A stretch of DNA of 64,000 nt from UBA8437 sp964646205 (GTDB taxonomy: Bacteria; Planctomycetota; Planctomycetia; Planctomycetales; Planctomycetaceae): NCBI GenBank assembly GCA_964646205.1, contig CAZYAZ010000027.1, forward strand, positions 1-64,000. Direction: 5' to 3'. Every line of letters starts with the position of its first letter. The stretch's first letter is position 1. This document shows, piece by piece, positions 24,578 to 34,484 of this stretch. The position numbers and the translations under genes are program-made. A model generated the notes under the pieces. The model worked only from the letters and a program-made list of their open reading frames with translations, searched no databases and was not told the origin of the DNA.

Positions 24578-27415
24578 TCACTTGACGACAAAGTTGACCA
24601 GGCGTCCCGGCACGACGATCGTCTTGACGATGGTCTTTTCGGCAAGGAATCGTGCGACCGCCTCATCGGCCGCCGCGGCGTCCTGGATTGTCGCTTCGTC
24701 GGCATCGGTGGCCACGGTGACCTTGCCCCTGAGCTTGCCGTTGACCTGCACGGGAACCTCGACGGTCGAGGTGACCAGCAACGACTCGTCGAATTGCGGC
24801 CATGGCTCGTAGGCCAGTGATCCGTCGTGTCCCAACAGGCACCAGAGTTCCTCGGCCAGGTGTGGTGCAAACGGCGAGAGCAGCAACAGGAAGGGTTCCA
24901 TCAGCGACCGCGGTCGTGGATCGGCCTGTCCCAGCGCGTTGGTGAATTCCATCAGTCGGCTGATCGCCGTGTTGAATGACAGCTTGTCGATGTCCTCGGT
25001 CACCGCCTTGATCGTGCGGTGCAGGATCCTCAACTGGTCGTCGTCCGGCGTGGCGTCGGAAATTGTCGGGTGCAGCGTGACCTCGTCGGCTCGTTCATCG
25101 ACGATCATCCGCCAGACACGTCCCAGGAAGCGGCTGACACCTTCCACGCCACTCATGCTCCAGGGCTTGGTTGCCTCCAGCGGCCCCATGAACATCTCGT
25201 AGAGGCGCAACGAATCAGCGCCGTATTCGGTCACGATGTCGTCGGGGTTGATCACGTTGCCGCGCGACTTGGACATTTTGAACGCCCGACCCTCGACAAC
25301 GATCCCGGGCTGTTCGACCAGCACGAAATCCTCACCCTGTTTCTGGACCTCCTCGGCCGTCAGCGAGACCTTCTCGCCATCGAATGTCCTGGGGTCGACG
25401 TCGTGAGCCGAGACCCACGTGCCGGAGGTGTCCCGGTAGCCGGCCAGTTCGGCCTCGCCCAGGATCATGCCCTGGTTGACCAGTCGCTTGAACGGTTCCG
25501 GTGTGCAGACGTGTCCGCGGTCGAAGAGCACCTTGTGCCAGAACCTCGAGTAGAGGAGGTGCAGCACGGCGTGCTCGGCGCCGCCGATGTAGAGATCGAC
25601 GGGCAACCAGTTCTTCTCGGCCTCGGTGTCAATAAAACGGTCGTGGTTCTTCGGATCGGCAAACCGCAGGTAGTACCAGCAGGAGCCGGCCCATTGCGGC
25701 ATCGAGTTGGTTTCCCGTTTCAGCCGGGTGCCGGCCTCATCGGTCCGGTACAGCCAGTCCTCTGGCGCTTCCTCCAGTGGTGGGTCCGGTCGACCGTGTG
25801 GCTTGAACTCGAAATTCTCCGGCAGTTCAGCCGGCAGGCTGGCCGGGTCGTCGGCCTGCATCAATCCGGTCAGGTTTCCCTCGTCGTCGAGTTCGTGCCA
25901 GATCGGGAAGGGTTCGCCCCAGAAGTGCTGGCGACTGAAGAGCCAGTCACGGAGCTTGTAGTTGAGTGCAGAGTCTCCCTGTCCGGTGGTGGAGAGGTGT
26001 TGGATGATCCGTTGTTTCGCGGCATCGATGTCGAGTCCATCGAGGAATTCGCTGTTGATCGCGGGTCCGTCACCGGGATACGCCTTGCCGTCGAAATCCT
26101 CGGGTGGCTGTACGGTGCGGACGATTGGCAGATCGAAGACCTCGGCAAATTCCCAGTCGCGTTCGTCCTGGCCGGGAACCGCCATGATGGCTCCGGTGCC
26201 GTAGCTGATCAGCACGTAGTCGGCGACCCAGATCGGGATCCGTTGCCCGTTGGCCGGATTGATGGCGTCGGAGCCCGTGAAAACACCGGTCTTGGTCTTG
26301 GCGAGGTCGGTGCGATCGAGGTCGCTCTTGGCAGCCGCCTGGGCCTGGTAGGCGGTGACGGCGTCCGACTGATCGGCGGTTGTCAGCCGATCGACACAGG
26401 GGTGCTCGGGAGCGATCACCATGTAGGTGGCTCCGAAGAGCGTGTCCGGTCGCGTGGTGTAGACCCTCAGGACATCGTCGGTTGGGTCCTCGGGTAGCCC
26501 GGTGTCGGCACGTGCGGCCTGCCAGTCGGCGAAACCGGCTTCGAGGGAGTTGCCGCCGGCTGACCCGATGAAAAAATCGACCTCGGCTCCGGTGCTGCGA
26601 CCGATCCAGTTGCGTTGCAGCAGCTTGATGGATTCGGGCCAGTTGACCAGGTCCAGTTCGTCCAGCAGTCGCTCGGCGTAACGCGTGATTGCCAGCATCC
26701 ACTGTCTCAGCGGCAGTCTCTCGACCGGGTGCTCTCCCCGTTCGCTCTTGCCGTCGATCACCTCCTCGTTGGCAAGCACGGTTCCCAGTTCCGGACACCA
26801 GTTCACCGGGGCCTCGTGCTGGTAGGCCAGGCGGTGCCGATCCTGGTAACGCCGCACCGCCTCCGGGCCCTCGGCGGAAACGTTGTCGGGGATCGGCAAT
26901 TCGCTGATCGGTCGCCCGCGGCCGACACGGTCGAGCCCGTCGGGTCCGGTCCACTGGCATTCCTGGTCGTACCACGTGTCGAACAACTGCAGGAAGATCC
27001 ACTGGGTCCAGCGGTAGTAATCCGGGTCGGTGGTCGAGAATTCCCGGTCCCAGTCGTAGCTGAAACCGAGCATCTTCAGTTGTCGGCGGAAGGTGTCAAT
27101 GTTGCGGTAGGTGGTTTCGCGGGGATGAGTGCCGGTCTTGATGGCGTGTTGTTCGGCCGGCAGGCCGAAGGCGTCCCAGCCCATCGGGTGCAGCACCTGG
27201 GTGCCCTGCATGCGTTGGTAGCGACAGACGATGTCGGTCGCCGTGTACCCCTCCGGATGTCCCACGTGCAGGCCATCCCCCGAGGGATAGGGGAACATGT
27301 CGAGAACGTAAATCTTGTCGCGGCCCTCTTCGAACGGACCGGTACGGAATGTCTGGTTCTCGTCCCAGTAGGCCTGCCAGCGAGGTTCGATGCGGGCGGG
27401 ATCGTAACGGGGCAT
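24578..27415 (-). CDS. leuS: leucyl-tRNA synthetase
   Basis: 945 residues, class I aminoacyl-tRNA synthetase that charges tRNA-Leu. The HIGH-type motif is HVGHPEGY (about residues 51-58) and the KMSKS loop KMSKSRGNV lies at about 715-723. The CP1 editing domain (about 220-420) carries the threonine-rich TTRPDTLFGATY and the AEHPCVDRL-type region that hydrolyse mischarged tRNA. C-terminal anticodon-binding and LeuRS tail domains are present (ending VVPGRLVNFVVK). Length is slightly above the usual 860. No close operon partner. Confidence 0.97.
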   Translation of the reverse strand: MPRYDPARIEPRWQAYWDENQTFRTGPFEEGRDKIYVLDMFPYPSGDGLHVGHPEGYTATDIVCRYQRMQGTQVLHPMGWDAFGLPAEQHAIKTGTHPRETTYRNIDTFRRQLKMLGFSYDWDREFSTTDPDYYRWTQWIFLQLFDTWYDQECQWTGPDGLDRVGRGRPISELPIPDNVSAEGPEAVRRYQDRHRLAYQHEAPVNWCPELGTVLANEEVIDGKSERGEHPVERLPLRQWMLAITRYAERLLDELDLVNWPESIKLLQRNWIGRSTGAEVDFFIGSAGGNSLEAGFADWQAARADTGLPEDPTDDVLRVYTTRPDTLFGATYMVIAPEHPCVDRLTTADQSDAVTAYQAQAAAKSDLDRTDLAKTKTGVFTGSDAINPANGQRIPIWVADYVLISYGTGAIMAVPGQDERDWEFAEVFDLPIVRTVQPPEDFDGKAYPGDGPAINSEFLDGLDIDAAKQRIIQHLSTTGQGDSALNYKLRDWLFSRQHFWGEPFPIWHELDDEGNLTGLMQADDPASLPAELPENFEFKPHGRPDPPLEEAPEDWLYRTDEAGTRLKRETNSMPQWAGSCWYYLRFADPKNHDRFIDTEAEKNWLPVDLYIGGAEHAVLHLLYSRFWHKVLFDRGHVCTPEPFKRLVNQGMILGEAELAGYRDTSGTWVSAHDVDPRTFDGEKVSLTAEEVQKQGEDFVLVEQPGIVVEGRAFKMSKSRGNVINPDDIVTEYGADSLRLYEMFMGPLEATKPWSMSGVEGVSRFLGRVWRMIVDERADEVTLHPTISDATPDDDQLRILHRTIKAVTEDIDKLSFNTAISRLMEFTNALGQADPRPRSLMEPFLLLLSPFAPHLAEELWCLLGHDGSLAYEPWPQFDESLLVTSTVEVPVQVNGKLRGKVTVATDADEATIQDAAAADEAVARFLAEKTIVKTIVVPGRLVNFVVK

Positions 27416-27506
27416 GGTGTTTTCCGGGTGTACTGGTCGTGACCTGCTGCCGGGCGCGATAGTCTATTGATGGTCTCCCCATTTGCCAACAAGAGGATCC
27501 TCACTG

Positions 27507-28442
27507 ATGACCACCAATCTCCTGACATCGCGTCGAAACTTCCTGGCCGGAGGACTGGCAGCCGGAATCGCTTCGGCCACCGTTTCGGAACCGACAGTCT
27601 CCCTGGCTGCCAAACCGCCGGGTCGCAATGGCAAGTCTCACATGAAACTCAGCCTGGCCGGTTACTCCTTCAATCGCCTGCTGCCCAAGCGGCCGACCCC
27701 CGAGCAGGAGAAATCGGCCAAGATGACGATGGACGGTTTCATCCGGTTTTGTGCCGACCAGGATCTCGACGGGATCGAACCAACGACTTACTACTTTCCC
27801 AAGACGGTCACCCAGGAGTACCTGGTGAACATGAAGGAATTGTCCTTCCGCCTGGGGCTGGACATCTCGGGCACGGCCATCGGCAACGATTTTTGCGTGG
27901 CCGAGGGAGCCGGCCGGGAGAAGCAACTGGCTGATGCCCGGCAGTGGATCGATCACGCCGCGGTGCTCGGAGCTCCGGCGATCCGGATCTTTGCAGGTCG
28001 TGTCCCCAAGGGAGACACCGAGGCGGTGGCCATCGAACGGTGTATTGCCGGGATCAACCAGGTGCTTGATCATGCCGAGAAACGTGGCGTGTTCCTGGCA
28101 CTGGAGAATCACGGTGGGATCACCTCGACCCCGGCCCAGATGATGCGGATCATCAAGGGGGTGCGAGATTCCAGATTTTTCGGCGTGAATCTCGACGGTG
28201 GCAACTTCCGTACCGATGATCCCTACCGGGACATGGCAGTGATTGCCCCCTACGCGGTCAACGCCCAGGTCAAGGCGTCGATTTTTCGTGGCGACAAGAA
28301 AGAACCGGCCGACCTGGAACGGGTGATCAAGATTCTTCGTGATGCCGATTACCGCGGGTATGTGGTGCTGGAGTACGAGGAGAGTGATCCCCTGGGTGAG
28401 ATTCCCGGGTACCTCAAGCAGTTGCGTCAGCTGATCTCCTAG
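27507..28442 (+). CDS. Tat-exported sugar phosphate isomerase/epimerase-like TIM barrel
   Basis: 311 residues from the ATG preceded by AGAGG (27492-27496). A twin-arginine signal SRRNFLAGGLAAGIASA is followed by an AP-endonuclease-2-type TIM barrel: FADQDLDGIEPTTYY-like strand/loop, LGAPAIRIFAG, LENHGGITSTP (metal Glu/His), VNLDGGNF and VLEYEESDP. These proteins typically isomerise or epimerise sugars. The export signal implies a periplasmic role, common for planctomycete homologues. Substrate unknown. Confidence 0.82.
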   Translation: MTTNLLTSRRNFLAGGLAAGIASATVSEPTVSLAAKPPGRNGKSHMKLSLAGYSFNRLLPKRPTPEQEKSAKMTMDGFIRFCADQDLDGIEPTTYYFPKTVTQEYLVNMKELSFRLGLDISGTAIGNDFCVAEGAGREKQLADARQWIDHAAVLGAPAIRIFAGRVPKGDTEAVAIERCIAGINQVLDHAEKRGVFLALENHGGITSTPAQMMRIIKGVRDSRFFGVNLDGGNFRTDDPYRDMAVIAPYAVNAQVKASIFRGDKKEPADLERVIKILRDADYRGYVVLEYEESDPLGEIPGYLKQLRQLIS

Positions 28443-28451
28443 GCCATTTTG

Positions 28452-28790
28452 ATGTCCCGACCCTCGCGCTGGACCGTCCGTTTGCTGTACGAGACGAGTT
28501 TGTTCGTCGCCGTGAGTGTTTTTGACATCCTGATGACCCACCGCTTGATCCGCACGGGCCGTTTTCATGAATCCAACCCGGTGGCGAAGTTCTTCTACGA
28601 CCACTGGGACATGCAGGGGATGGTGGCGTTCAAGATGACGATGGTGGCCTTCGTGGTCGTGGTGACCCAGTTGATCGCTCATCGTCATGTGCAGCGCGCC
28701 ACCTGGGTGCTGCGACTGGCGATCTGCGTGGTGTCGGTGGTCGTGATCTACAGCCTGCTGCTGTTGCTGAGAAGCCGGGGGCTGGTGTGA
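28452..28790 (+). CDS. small integral membrane protein, DUF5658-like
   Basis: 112 residues with three likely membrane segments (about residues 14-32, 55-75 and 85-106). FDILMTHRLIRTGRFHESNP resembles the DUF5658 pattern of a D-x3-T in the first helix followed by a G-x5-NP loop. It begins nine nt after the TIM-barrel gene and its stop overlaps the next gene's GTG (GTGA), so it is cotranscribed with both. Function unknown. Confidence 0.65.
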   Translation: MSRPSRWTVRLLYETSLFVAVSVFDILMTHRLIRTGRFHESNPVAKFFYDHWDMQGMVAFKMTMVAFVVVVTQLIAHRHVQRATWVLRLAICVVSVVVIYSLLLLLRSRGLV

Positions 28791-30154
28791 ATGATCTGCT
28801 GATCCGGCAACTGGCCGATGCCGGCCAACTGCATCTCCTGGAGGAGATCGACATCCTGGACCAGTCGGTCCTGGAGCGATTCGAAAGTGAACTGGAGTTG
28901 ATCGACTGGGAGGGGCTGGCCGTGGCGGCCGATGGTGGTGGTCGGGCCGGTGACCTGGTCGAACCGGTCGCCGAATTGCCTCACCTCGTGCGACACCCGG
29001 AAGCGGGTTCGCAGCGGGCACGTGATCGCGGCGAGGCGGTGTTGGCCGATGGACGTGTGGCCGTGGTGACGGTGGCCGGAGGACGGGGGAGCCGACTGGG
29101 GTCGGATTCTCCCAAGGGGCTTTTGCCGGTGATGCCCGTCAGCGGCCGGACACTGTTTGAACATTTTGCAGCGGTGATCGGGGAGCGGAGCCGCAGGGCG
29201 GGGCGGGCGATTCCCTGGCTGGTGATGACCAGTCACGTGACGGACGAGCCGACCCGGTTGTATTTCCAGCAGCAGGAGTATTTTGGCCTCGATCCCACCC
29301 AGGTGGTCCTGTTCCATCAGGGAGCAATGCCGGTGGTCGATGTCGAGACGGGCCGGGTGCTGCTGGCGGGTGCGGGGCGGGTGGCCCTGAACCCGGACGG
29401 CCATGGAGGATTGGTTGCCGCGTTGCGTCGGGCCGGGATGTTCGAGTGGTTGAGCGAACGGGCCGTCGACACGTTGTTCTATCACCAGGTCGACAACCCC
29501 GCGGTGTTGCCTCCCGATCCACTGCTGGTGGGATGGCACCACGAGAGAGGATCGCAAATGACGACGCGGGTTGTGCCCCGGATCGCGGCCGAGGAACGGA
29601 TGGGGGTGGCGGTGGCCGTGCAGGGACGGACGCGAATCGTTGAGTACCTGGAGTTGCTCGAATCGGCGGCGGCGACCGACACGACAGGGCGATTGAGGTT
29701 CTGGGCCGGCAATACCGGTGTGCATGTGCTGGACACGGGAGTTCTGGAGAGAGCAGCAGGTGCGACTGGCCTGCCGTGGCACCGTGTTCGGCGGAGTGTC
29801 CCCTGCGTGGCCGACCACCGGTCGGGAGATGTCGTTCAACCGGAACACGCCAACGCGTGGCAGTTGGAAAAGTACGTCTTCGACCTGTTGGCGGATGTCG
29901 AGACCGGGTTGGTGGTGGAGGGGGATCGGGCGGGTGATTTTCTGCCGATCAAGCAGGCCACGGGTGTGGATTCGCTGGAATCGGCCCGGTCGGGACTGCT
30001 GTCGCTGTACCGGGGGTGGCTCGAGTCGGCGGGGGCCACGGTGCACCCGGATGCGGTCGTGGAGATCTCGCCGGGGTGGGCATTGTCGGCCACGGATGTT
30101 GCAGGCCGGGTTGGTCCCGGAGACGTCTTCGAGGGCTCGGTCGTACTCGAGTGA
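28787..30154 (+). CDS. UTP-dependent sugar-1-phosphate uridylyltransferase (UDPGP family)
   Basis: 455 residues, GTG start overlapping the preceding TGA. The nucleotide-binding loop VAGGRGSRLGSDSPKGLLPV (about residues 90-109) is the signature of UDP-N-acetylhexosamine/UDP-glucose pyrophosphorylases; FHQGAMPVVD, NPDGHGGL, YHQVDNP and WAGNTGVHVLD follow in the order seen in the eukaryote-like UAP1 group. It activates a sugar phosphate to a UDP-sugar, most likely GlcNAc-1-phosphate. A short extra C-terminal segment ends in a left-handed-helix-like part. It converges on the next DUF1501 gene with six bp between. Confidence 0.87.
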   Translation: MNDLLIRQLADAGQLHLLEEIDILDQSVLERFESELELIDWEGLAVAADGGGRAGDLVEPVAELPHLVRHPEAGSQRARDRGEAVLADGRVAVVTVAGGRGSRLGSDSPKGLLPVMPVSGRTLFEHFAAVIGERSRRAGRAIPWLVMTSHVTDEPTRLYFQQQEYFGLDPTQVVLFHQGAMPVVDVETGRVLLAGAGRVALNPDGHGGLVAALRRAGMFEWLSERAVDTLFYHQVDNPAVLPPDPLLVGWHHERGSQMTTRVVPRIAAEERMGVAVAVQGRTRIVEYLELLESAAATDTTGRLRFWAGNTGVHVLDTGVLERAAGATGLPWHRVRRSVPCVADHRSGDVVQPEHANAWQLEKYVFDLLADVETGLVVEGDRAGDFLPIKQATGVDSLESARSGLLSLYRGWLESAGATVHPDAVVEISPGWALSATDVAGRVGPGDVFEGSVVLE

Positions 30155-30160
30155 CCCGGA

Positions 30161-31606
30161 TCAGGCGTCCAGCAGGTCGTGGACGATCTTGCCGGGTTGG
30201 CTGTCGAGAATTGTTTTGTCCTGGGTATTGCGGGTGTAGACCAGGTTCTGGGCATCGAGACCAAACAGGTGAAACAGGGTGGCGTGGTAGTCGTAGTGGT
30301 TGACCACGTTCTCGACCGCCTTGTGACCGAACTCGTCGGTGTTTCCGTAGGCCAGCCCGCCTCGAAATCCTCCGCCGGCGACCCACATGCTGAATCCATA
30401 GGTGTTGTGGTCGCGGCCGATGTTCTTTTCGTTCTGGATGACCGGCAACCGGCCCATCTCGCCACCCCAGTGGACGACTGTCGAGTCGAGCAGGCCGCGC
30501 TGCTTGAGGTCCTTGACCAGTGCTGCCGAGGGCTTGTCGACCTTCTTGCAGGCGCGTGGCAGGCTCTTGACGATTCCCCCGTGATGGTCCCAGAACTGGT
30601 TCTGCGTGTAGACCTGCACGAATCGGACACCCCGTTCGACCATCCGCCGGGCGATCAGGCAGCGAATTCCGTAATCGGCGGTTGCTGTTTCGTGGATGCC
30701 GTACATCTCCTGGGTGGCCTTGGTTTCTCCAGAGATGTCCAGGGCCTCCCGGGCCGACGATTGCATCCTGGCGGCCAGTTGGTAACTGGCGATGCGAGCC
30801 GCGAGGTCGTTCTGTGCCGGACGGGCGGCCAGGTGTTTCTGGTTCAGCTTGCGGACGTATTCCAGGAACGACTTCTGAACGCTCCCGGCCAGGTGGGCCG
30901 GGGGTTGCAGGTTGAGAATCCGTGGTTCGGTGGGGCGGATCACCGTCCCCTGGTAGATCGCTGGCAACCAGCCATTGGACCAGTTGGCGACACCCTCGAC
31001 GGGCAGTTGACCCGGGTCGATCATTGCCAGGAAAGCCGGCAGGTCATTGGCCTCGGTTCCCAGCCCGTAGGCCATCCAACTGCCCAGCGATGGGCGTCCC
31101 TTGGTGACCTTGCCCGTCTGCAATGCCAGGATCGACTGGCCGTGGTTGTTGACACCGGTTCGCATCGAGCGGATCAGGCAGATGTCGTCGGCGATGCCGG
31201 CGGTGTGTGGCAGCAACTCGGAGATCTCGGTGCCGCACTCTCCCCGCGGTCGGAATTTCCACTGGCTGTGCAGCACCTTGGAGGAGGCCTGGGCGGCGTT
31301 GTCGTACTTGATCTTGCCCGGGAAAGCCTTCATGTGCCACTTGGCCATTGCCGGCTTGGGATCGAAGAGGTCGATGTGGCTGGGACCTCCCTGCATCCAC
31401 AACGAGATCATCGCCCCGGCGCGTGCCTGGCCAGGCGGATTCTTGGGCAGCGTGTCGTAGTGGGTCGGTTCGAGTTCGGGACGAGCCGGGGCGGCTTCGA
31501 GTTGTTGCTGCTGGGACAACCAGGCGGTTGCCAGTGAGCCGAGACCGAGTGAACCGGCGGCCAGGAAATGGCGGCGCGAATGCGGGATGATGGGGGAGGA
31601 AGACAT
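30161..31606 (-). CDS. DUF1501 protein, Tat-exported (module 2)
   Basis: 481 residues from MSSSPIIPHSRRHFLAAGSL; 74 codons of upstream open frame overlap the partner gene and are ignored. Twin-arginine signal SRRHFLAAG, then SLWMQGGPSHIDLFDPKP (about 74-91), LIRSMRTGVNNHG, HWGGEMGRLPVIQ and GRDHNTYGF, the DUF1501 core. The DUF1549/1553 gene ends 28 nt upstream, so this is the usual two-gene module, here on the minus strand with the cytochrome-containing partner first. Confidence 0.9.
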   Translation of the reverse strand: MSSSPIIPHSRRHFLAAGSLGLGSLATAWLSQQQQLEAAPARPELEPTHYDTLPKNPPGQARAGAMISLWMQGGPSHIDLFDPKPAMAKWHMKAFPGKIKYDNAAQASSKVLHSQWKFRPRGECGTEISELLPHTAGIADDICLIRSMRTGVNNHGQSILALQTGKVTKGRPSLGSWMAYGLGTEANDLPAFLAMIDPGQLPVEGVANWSNGWLPAIYQGTVIRPTEPRILNLQPPAHLAGSVQKSFLEYVRKLNQKHLAARPAQNDLAARIASYQLAARMQSSAREALDISGETKATQEMYGIHETATADYGIRCLIARRMVERGVRFVQVYTQNQFWDHHGGIVKSLPRACKKVDKPSAALVKDLKQRGLLDSTVVHWGGEMGRLPVIQNEKNIGRDHNTYGFSMWVAGGGFRGGLAYGNTDEFGHKAVENVVNHYDYHATLFHLFGLDAQNLVYTRNTQDKTILDSQPGKIVHDLLDA

Positions 31607-31634
31607 GAGCGGTGCCACGTGTCCGGGTGTGTGA

Positions 31635-34271
31635 TTAGTCGATGTAGAGGAACTGGTTGCTGGCCAGCAGTGATTGACAGAAGACCCCCAGTGCCTGTCC
31701 GGTCGCCTGGTCGCGTCGCGCCTTGTCGGCGGCGGCGTCACCCTTGTTCTTGTCGGCTGCAGCCGCCTGGGCGATGAACAAACCGGTTTGGGCTTCCAGG
31801 AACTGCGTCGCTGCCAGCACGGCGTCACCGGGTGGCTGGATGCCGTAGGCCAATCGCCAGGCCAGTCGCACTTGTGCGGCGGTGTCGTTGCCGGCTTCGG
31901 ATTCCAGCCGTCGGGCGAATCTCACCGATTGGGCGACAATGAAATCGCTGTTCATCATCAACAGCGACTGGCTGGAAACGGTGGTCGAGACGCGCTGGGT
32001 GCAGTTGGGTTCCATTGCCGGGCGGTCGAAAGAATCCAGGACCGCCAGGGGACGACTGCGGCGGACCTCGACCCAGACGCTTCGTCGGAACTGGGCACCC
32101 TTCATGTCGACCACGGCGCCGGGGCGACCGGCGTTGAGGTTCTCTTTTCCGATGACCCACTGTCCGACGCGGTCGGCCATCACCGGCACCGGCGGTCCGT
32201 TCCGGGTCGTGACCAGGGAGCCACTGGTGGCCAGCACCGCATCCCGAAGACTCTCGGCATCAAGACGCCGCAATGACATCCGGCCCAGCAGCCGGTTGTC
32301 GGGGTCGGCGGCGTGCAATGCGGGCGAGGCGGTGGCCGGTTGGCGGTAGGTGGCTGATGTCATCAGCAGCCGGTGCAGTTTCTTGAGATCCCAGCCGTCT
32401 CGTGTGAATTCGGAAGCGAGCCAGTCGAGCAGCAGGGGGTGTGTGGGACGGATTCCCAGTGCCCCGAAGTCACCGGGAGTGGCCGCCAGGCCGTGGCCGA
32501 AATGGTGCATCCACGTGCGATTGACGATGACCCTGGCGACCAGGGGATGTTTGCCGTCGGTCAGTTTTTTTGCCCAGGCCAGGCGGCGACCGGTCGACGT
32601 GATGGCCTTGTCGTTGGCCGGGATTCCGACGGGAACCGTGGTGGTGGCTGCCAGGATCGAGAGATCCGACGGGGCCACGTCCTGGCGGGGCTGGGTGATG
32701 TCGCCGCGGAAGAACACTTTCGTTACCGGCACCTTGCCGCTGTCCTCGGTGAGAACCCGGATGAAAGATTGCGCGGGCTTGGTCGCCCGCAGGTCGGTGG
32801 CCCGCTTGGCAATCTTCTTGAGATCGTCGGCGGCCTTGCTGTCGTAGAGGTAAAGTGATCCTGCCGAGACGTTGAGGCTGGGGAATTTCTTGAGCAGTTG
32901 GACTTGTTCGGGGTTCCGCTTCTTTGCATCGGTCTTGCGAGCTTCGCGGGCCTTGGGACGAATCGCCTCGGGCAGCTTGGCCACCTCCTTGTCGAAGGTC
33001 TGCTGGATGTAGACATCCTGCTTCTTGGTCCGCTCGGCATCGATCTTCTTGGCCTCGGCCTCGATCTTTGCCGCCTGGGCCTTGTTGGCGTCGGTGTACA
33101 GCGACACGGTTCTTGAGGCGGGTTTCTTCCAGCGGGCGACATCCAGGGCGGGTTCAAAGATCGCCCTGAGACGGTAGTAGTCGACCTGCGGAATCGGGTC
33201 ATAGCGATGATTGTGGCATTGCGCACAGCCAACGGTGAGTCCCAGGATCGAGGTGGACACAACGTTGAGTGTTTCGGCGATGACCTGGTTGCGGTTTGCG
33301 GTGTTGTTGGCGCCCGCGGTCCCGTCCGGCGCGGTTCTCAGGAAGCCGGTGGCCGTCAGCAATCGCACCTGTTCGGGCGAGAGATTCTTGTAAGGGGGGG
33401 AGACGAGTTCATCTCCGGCGAGTTGTTCCAGTAGAAACCGGTTCCAGGGCTGGTTGGCGTTGTGCGCATCGATGACCCAGTCACGAAAACGCCACGCCCA
33501 TTTTCGTTGTGGGTCGGTGTTGGTGACTCCTTCGCTGTCGGCGTACCCGGCCGCGTCCAGCCAGTGCCGCCCCCAGCGTTCGCCATAGTGCGGATTGGCC
33601 AACAGTCGCTCGATCAGTCGTTCCCAGGCCCCGGGTGCGGTGTCGTCCAGGAATCGTTGCTGCTGGACCAGGGTGGGTGGCATGCCGAGCAGGTCGAAGG
33701 TCGCGCGTCGCAACAGCGTCAATTTCTTCGCGGCTGGAGCGAGCGTGTGACCCGCGGCTTCCAACCGGGCCTGCACGAAGCGGTCCAGCGGGTTGCGGAT
33801 TTCGAGGGCCTGTTGCACGCGTGGCGGTTTTGGTTGCTGGATCGGCTGGAAGGCCCAGAACTCGAGATCGAGTGGAGTGAACTGGAATCCTCGTCCCAGC
33901 GTCTTGGGCTCGGGCCTGGCCGTTTTGGCTCCCGCGGCGATCCAGCGGCGGATCACGTCGATCTGTTGAGGGGTCAGCTTCTTGCTGTCCTTTCCGGGCG
34001 GCATTTCGCCGGCGGCCACGCGCTGGATCAGTGTGCTCGCCCCGGGTTTGCCCACCACGATCGCGGCGCCGGACTCCCCGCCGGCAACCAGGAATCTCTT
34101 CAAACGCAGGTCCAGTCCTCCCTCGACTTTGTCCGTCTCACCGTGGCACTCAAAGCAGTGTGCTTTAAAAATTCCACGGACGTCCTGTTCAAAAGTCAGT
34201 CCGGGCCCGGCGGCCGCAACGGCAGTCGCGGACAGTCCCAGCCAGAGGATGGAGATCGCGAGGTTTCGCAT
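31635..34271 (-). CDS. PSCyt1-DUF1549-DUF1553 protein (module 2)
   Basis: 878 residues from MRNLAISILWLGLSA, a clean signal peptide. An N-terminal planctomycete cytochrome-type domain (about 25-110) carries CFECH; DUF1549 (about 150-380) includes CAQCHNHRYDP; DUF1553 (about 590-860) includes RVIVNRTWMHHFGHG and VSTTVSSQSLLMMNS. A charged Lys-rich coiled segment lies between the last two domains (about 400-470). Both CxxCH sites could bind haem. Operon with the DUF1501 gene. Role probably in extracytoplasmic degradation or redox chemistry (inference). Confidence 0.9.
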   Translation of the reverse strand: MRNLAISILWLGLSATAVAAAGPGLTFEQDVRGIFKAHCFECHGETDKVEGGLDLRLKRFLVAGGESGAAIVVGKPGASTLIQRVAAGEMPPGKDSKKLTPQQIDVIRRWIAAGAKTARPEPKTLGRGFQFTPLDLEFWAFQPIQQPKPPRVQQALEIRNPLDRFVQARLEAAGHTLAPAAKKLTLLRRATFDLLGMPPTLVQQQRFLDDTAPGAWERLIERLLANPHYGERWGRHWLDAAGYADSEGVTNTDPQRKWAWRFRDWVIDAHNANQPWNRFLLEQLAGDELVSPPYKNLSPEQVRLLTATGFLRTAPDGTAGANNTANRNQVIAETLNVVSTSILGLTVGCAQCHNHRYDPIPQVDYYRLRAIFEPALDVARWKKPASRTVSLYTDANKAQAAKIEAEAKKIDAERTKKQDVYIQQTFDKEVAKLPEAIRPKAREARKTDAKKRNPEQVQLLKKFPSLNVSAGSLYLYDSKAADDLKKIAKRATDLRATKPAQSFIRVLTEDSGKVPVTKVFFRGDITQPRQDVAPSDLSILAATTTVPVGIPANDKAITSTGRRLAWAKKLTDGKHPLVARVIVNRTWMHHFGHGLAATPGDFGALGIRPTHPLLLDWLASEFTRDGWDLKKLHRLLMTSATYRQPATASPALHAADPDNRLLGRMSLRRLDAESLRDAVLATSGSLVTTRNGPPVPVMADRVGQWVIGKENLNAGRPGAVVDMKGAQFRRSVWVEVRRSRPLAVLDSFDRPAMEPNCTQRVSTTVSSQSLLMMNSDFIVAQSVRFARRLESEAGNDTAAQVRLAWRLAYGIQPPGDAVLAATQFLEAQTGLFIAQAAAADKNKGDAAADKARRDQATGQALGVFCQSLLASNQFLYID

Positions 34272-34356
34272 CGGGGCAACCGGGGGAGGAAATGGCTTGA
34301 GGCGGGGGCATGTCGGAGGGTGGGGATGACACGCATCGTCCGCGTCATCTGCAATG

Positions 34357-34385
34357 ATTCTTGACTCCAGCCAGACCACAGGCAA
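34357..34385 (-). promoter_or_regulatory. possible promoter of module 2
   Basis: On the minus strand TTGCCT (34380-34385) and AAGAAT (34357-34362) are 17 nt apart, about 86 nt before the start at 34271. The rest of the 34272-34484 divergent gap shows no further clear element for the plus-strand gene. Confidence 0.3.
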
Positions 34386-34484
34386 GGTCAGTCACGTGGT
34401 ACGGCGTTGCCCGGTTGAGTCGGCTTGGGTACACCTAGTGCAACACGATGGTCGTCTTCTTCGAAGACCGAGTCCCTGGAGCAC

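Noticed and set aside
25019..26497. 492-codon frame antisense to leuS
   Set aside because: It lies fully inside a clear leuS gene and has no ribosome binding site or conserved features.
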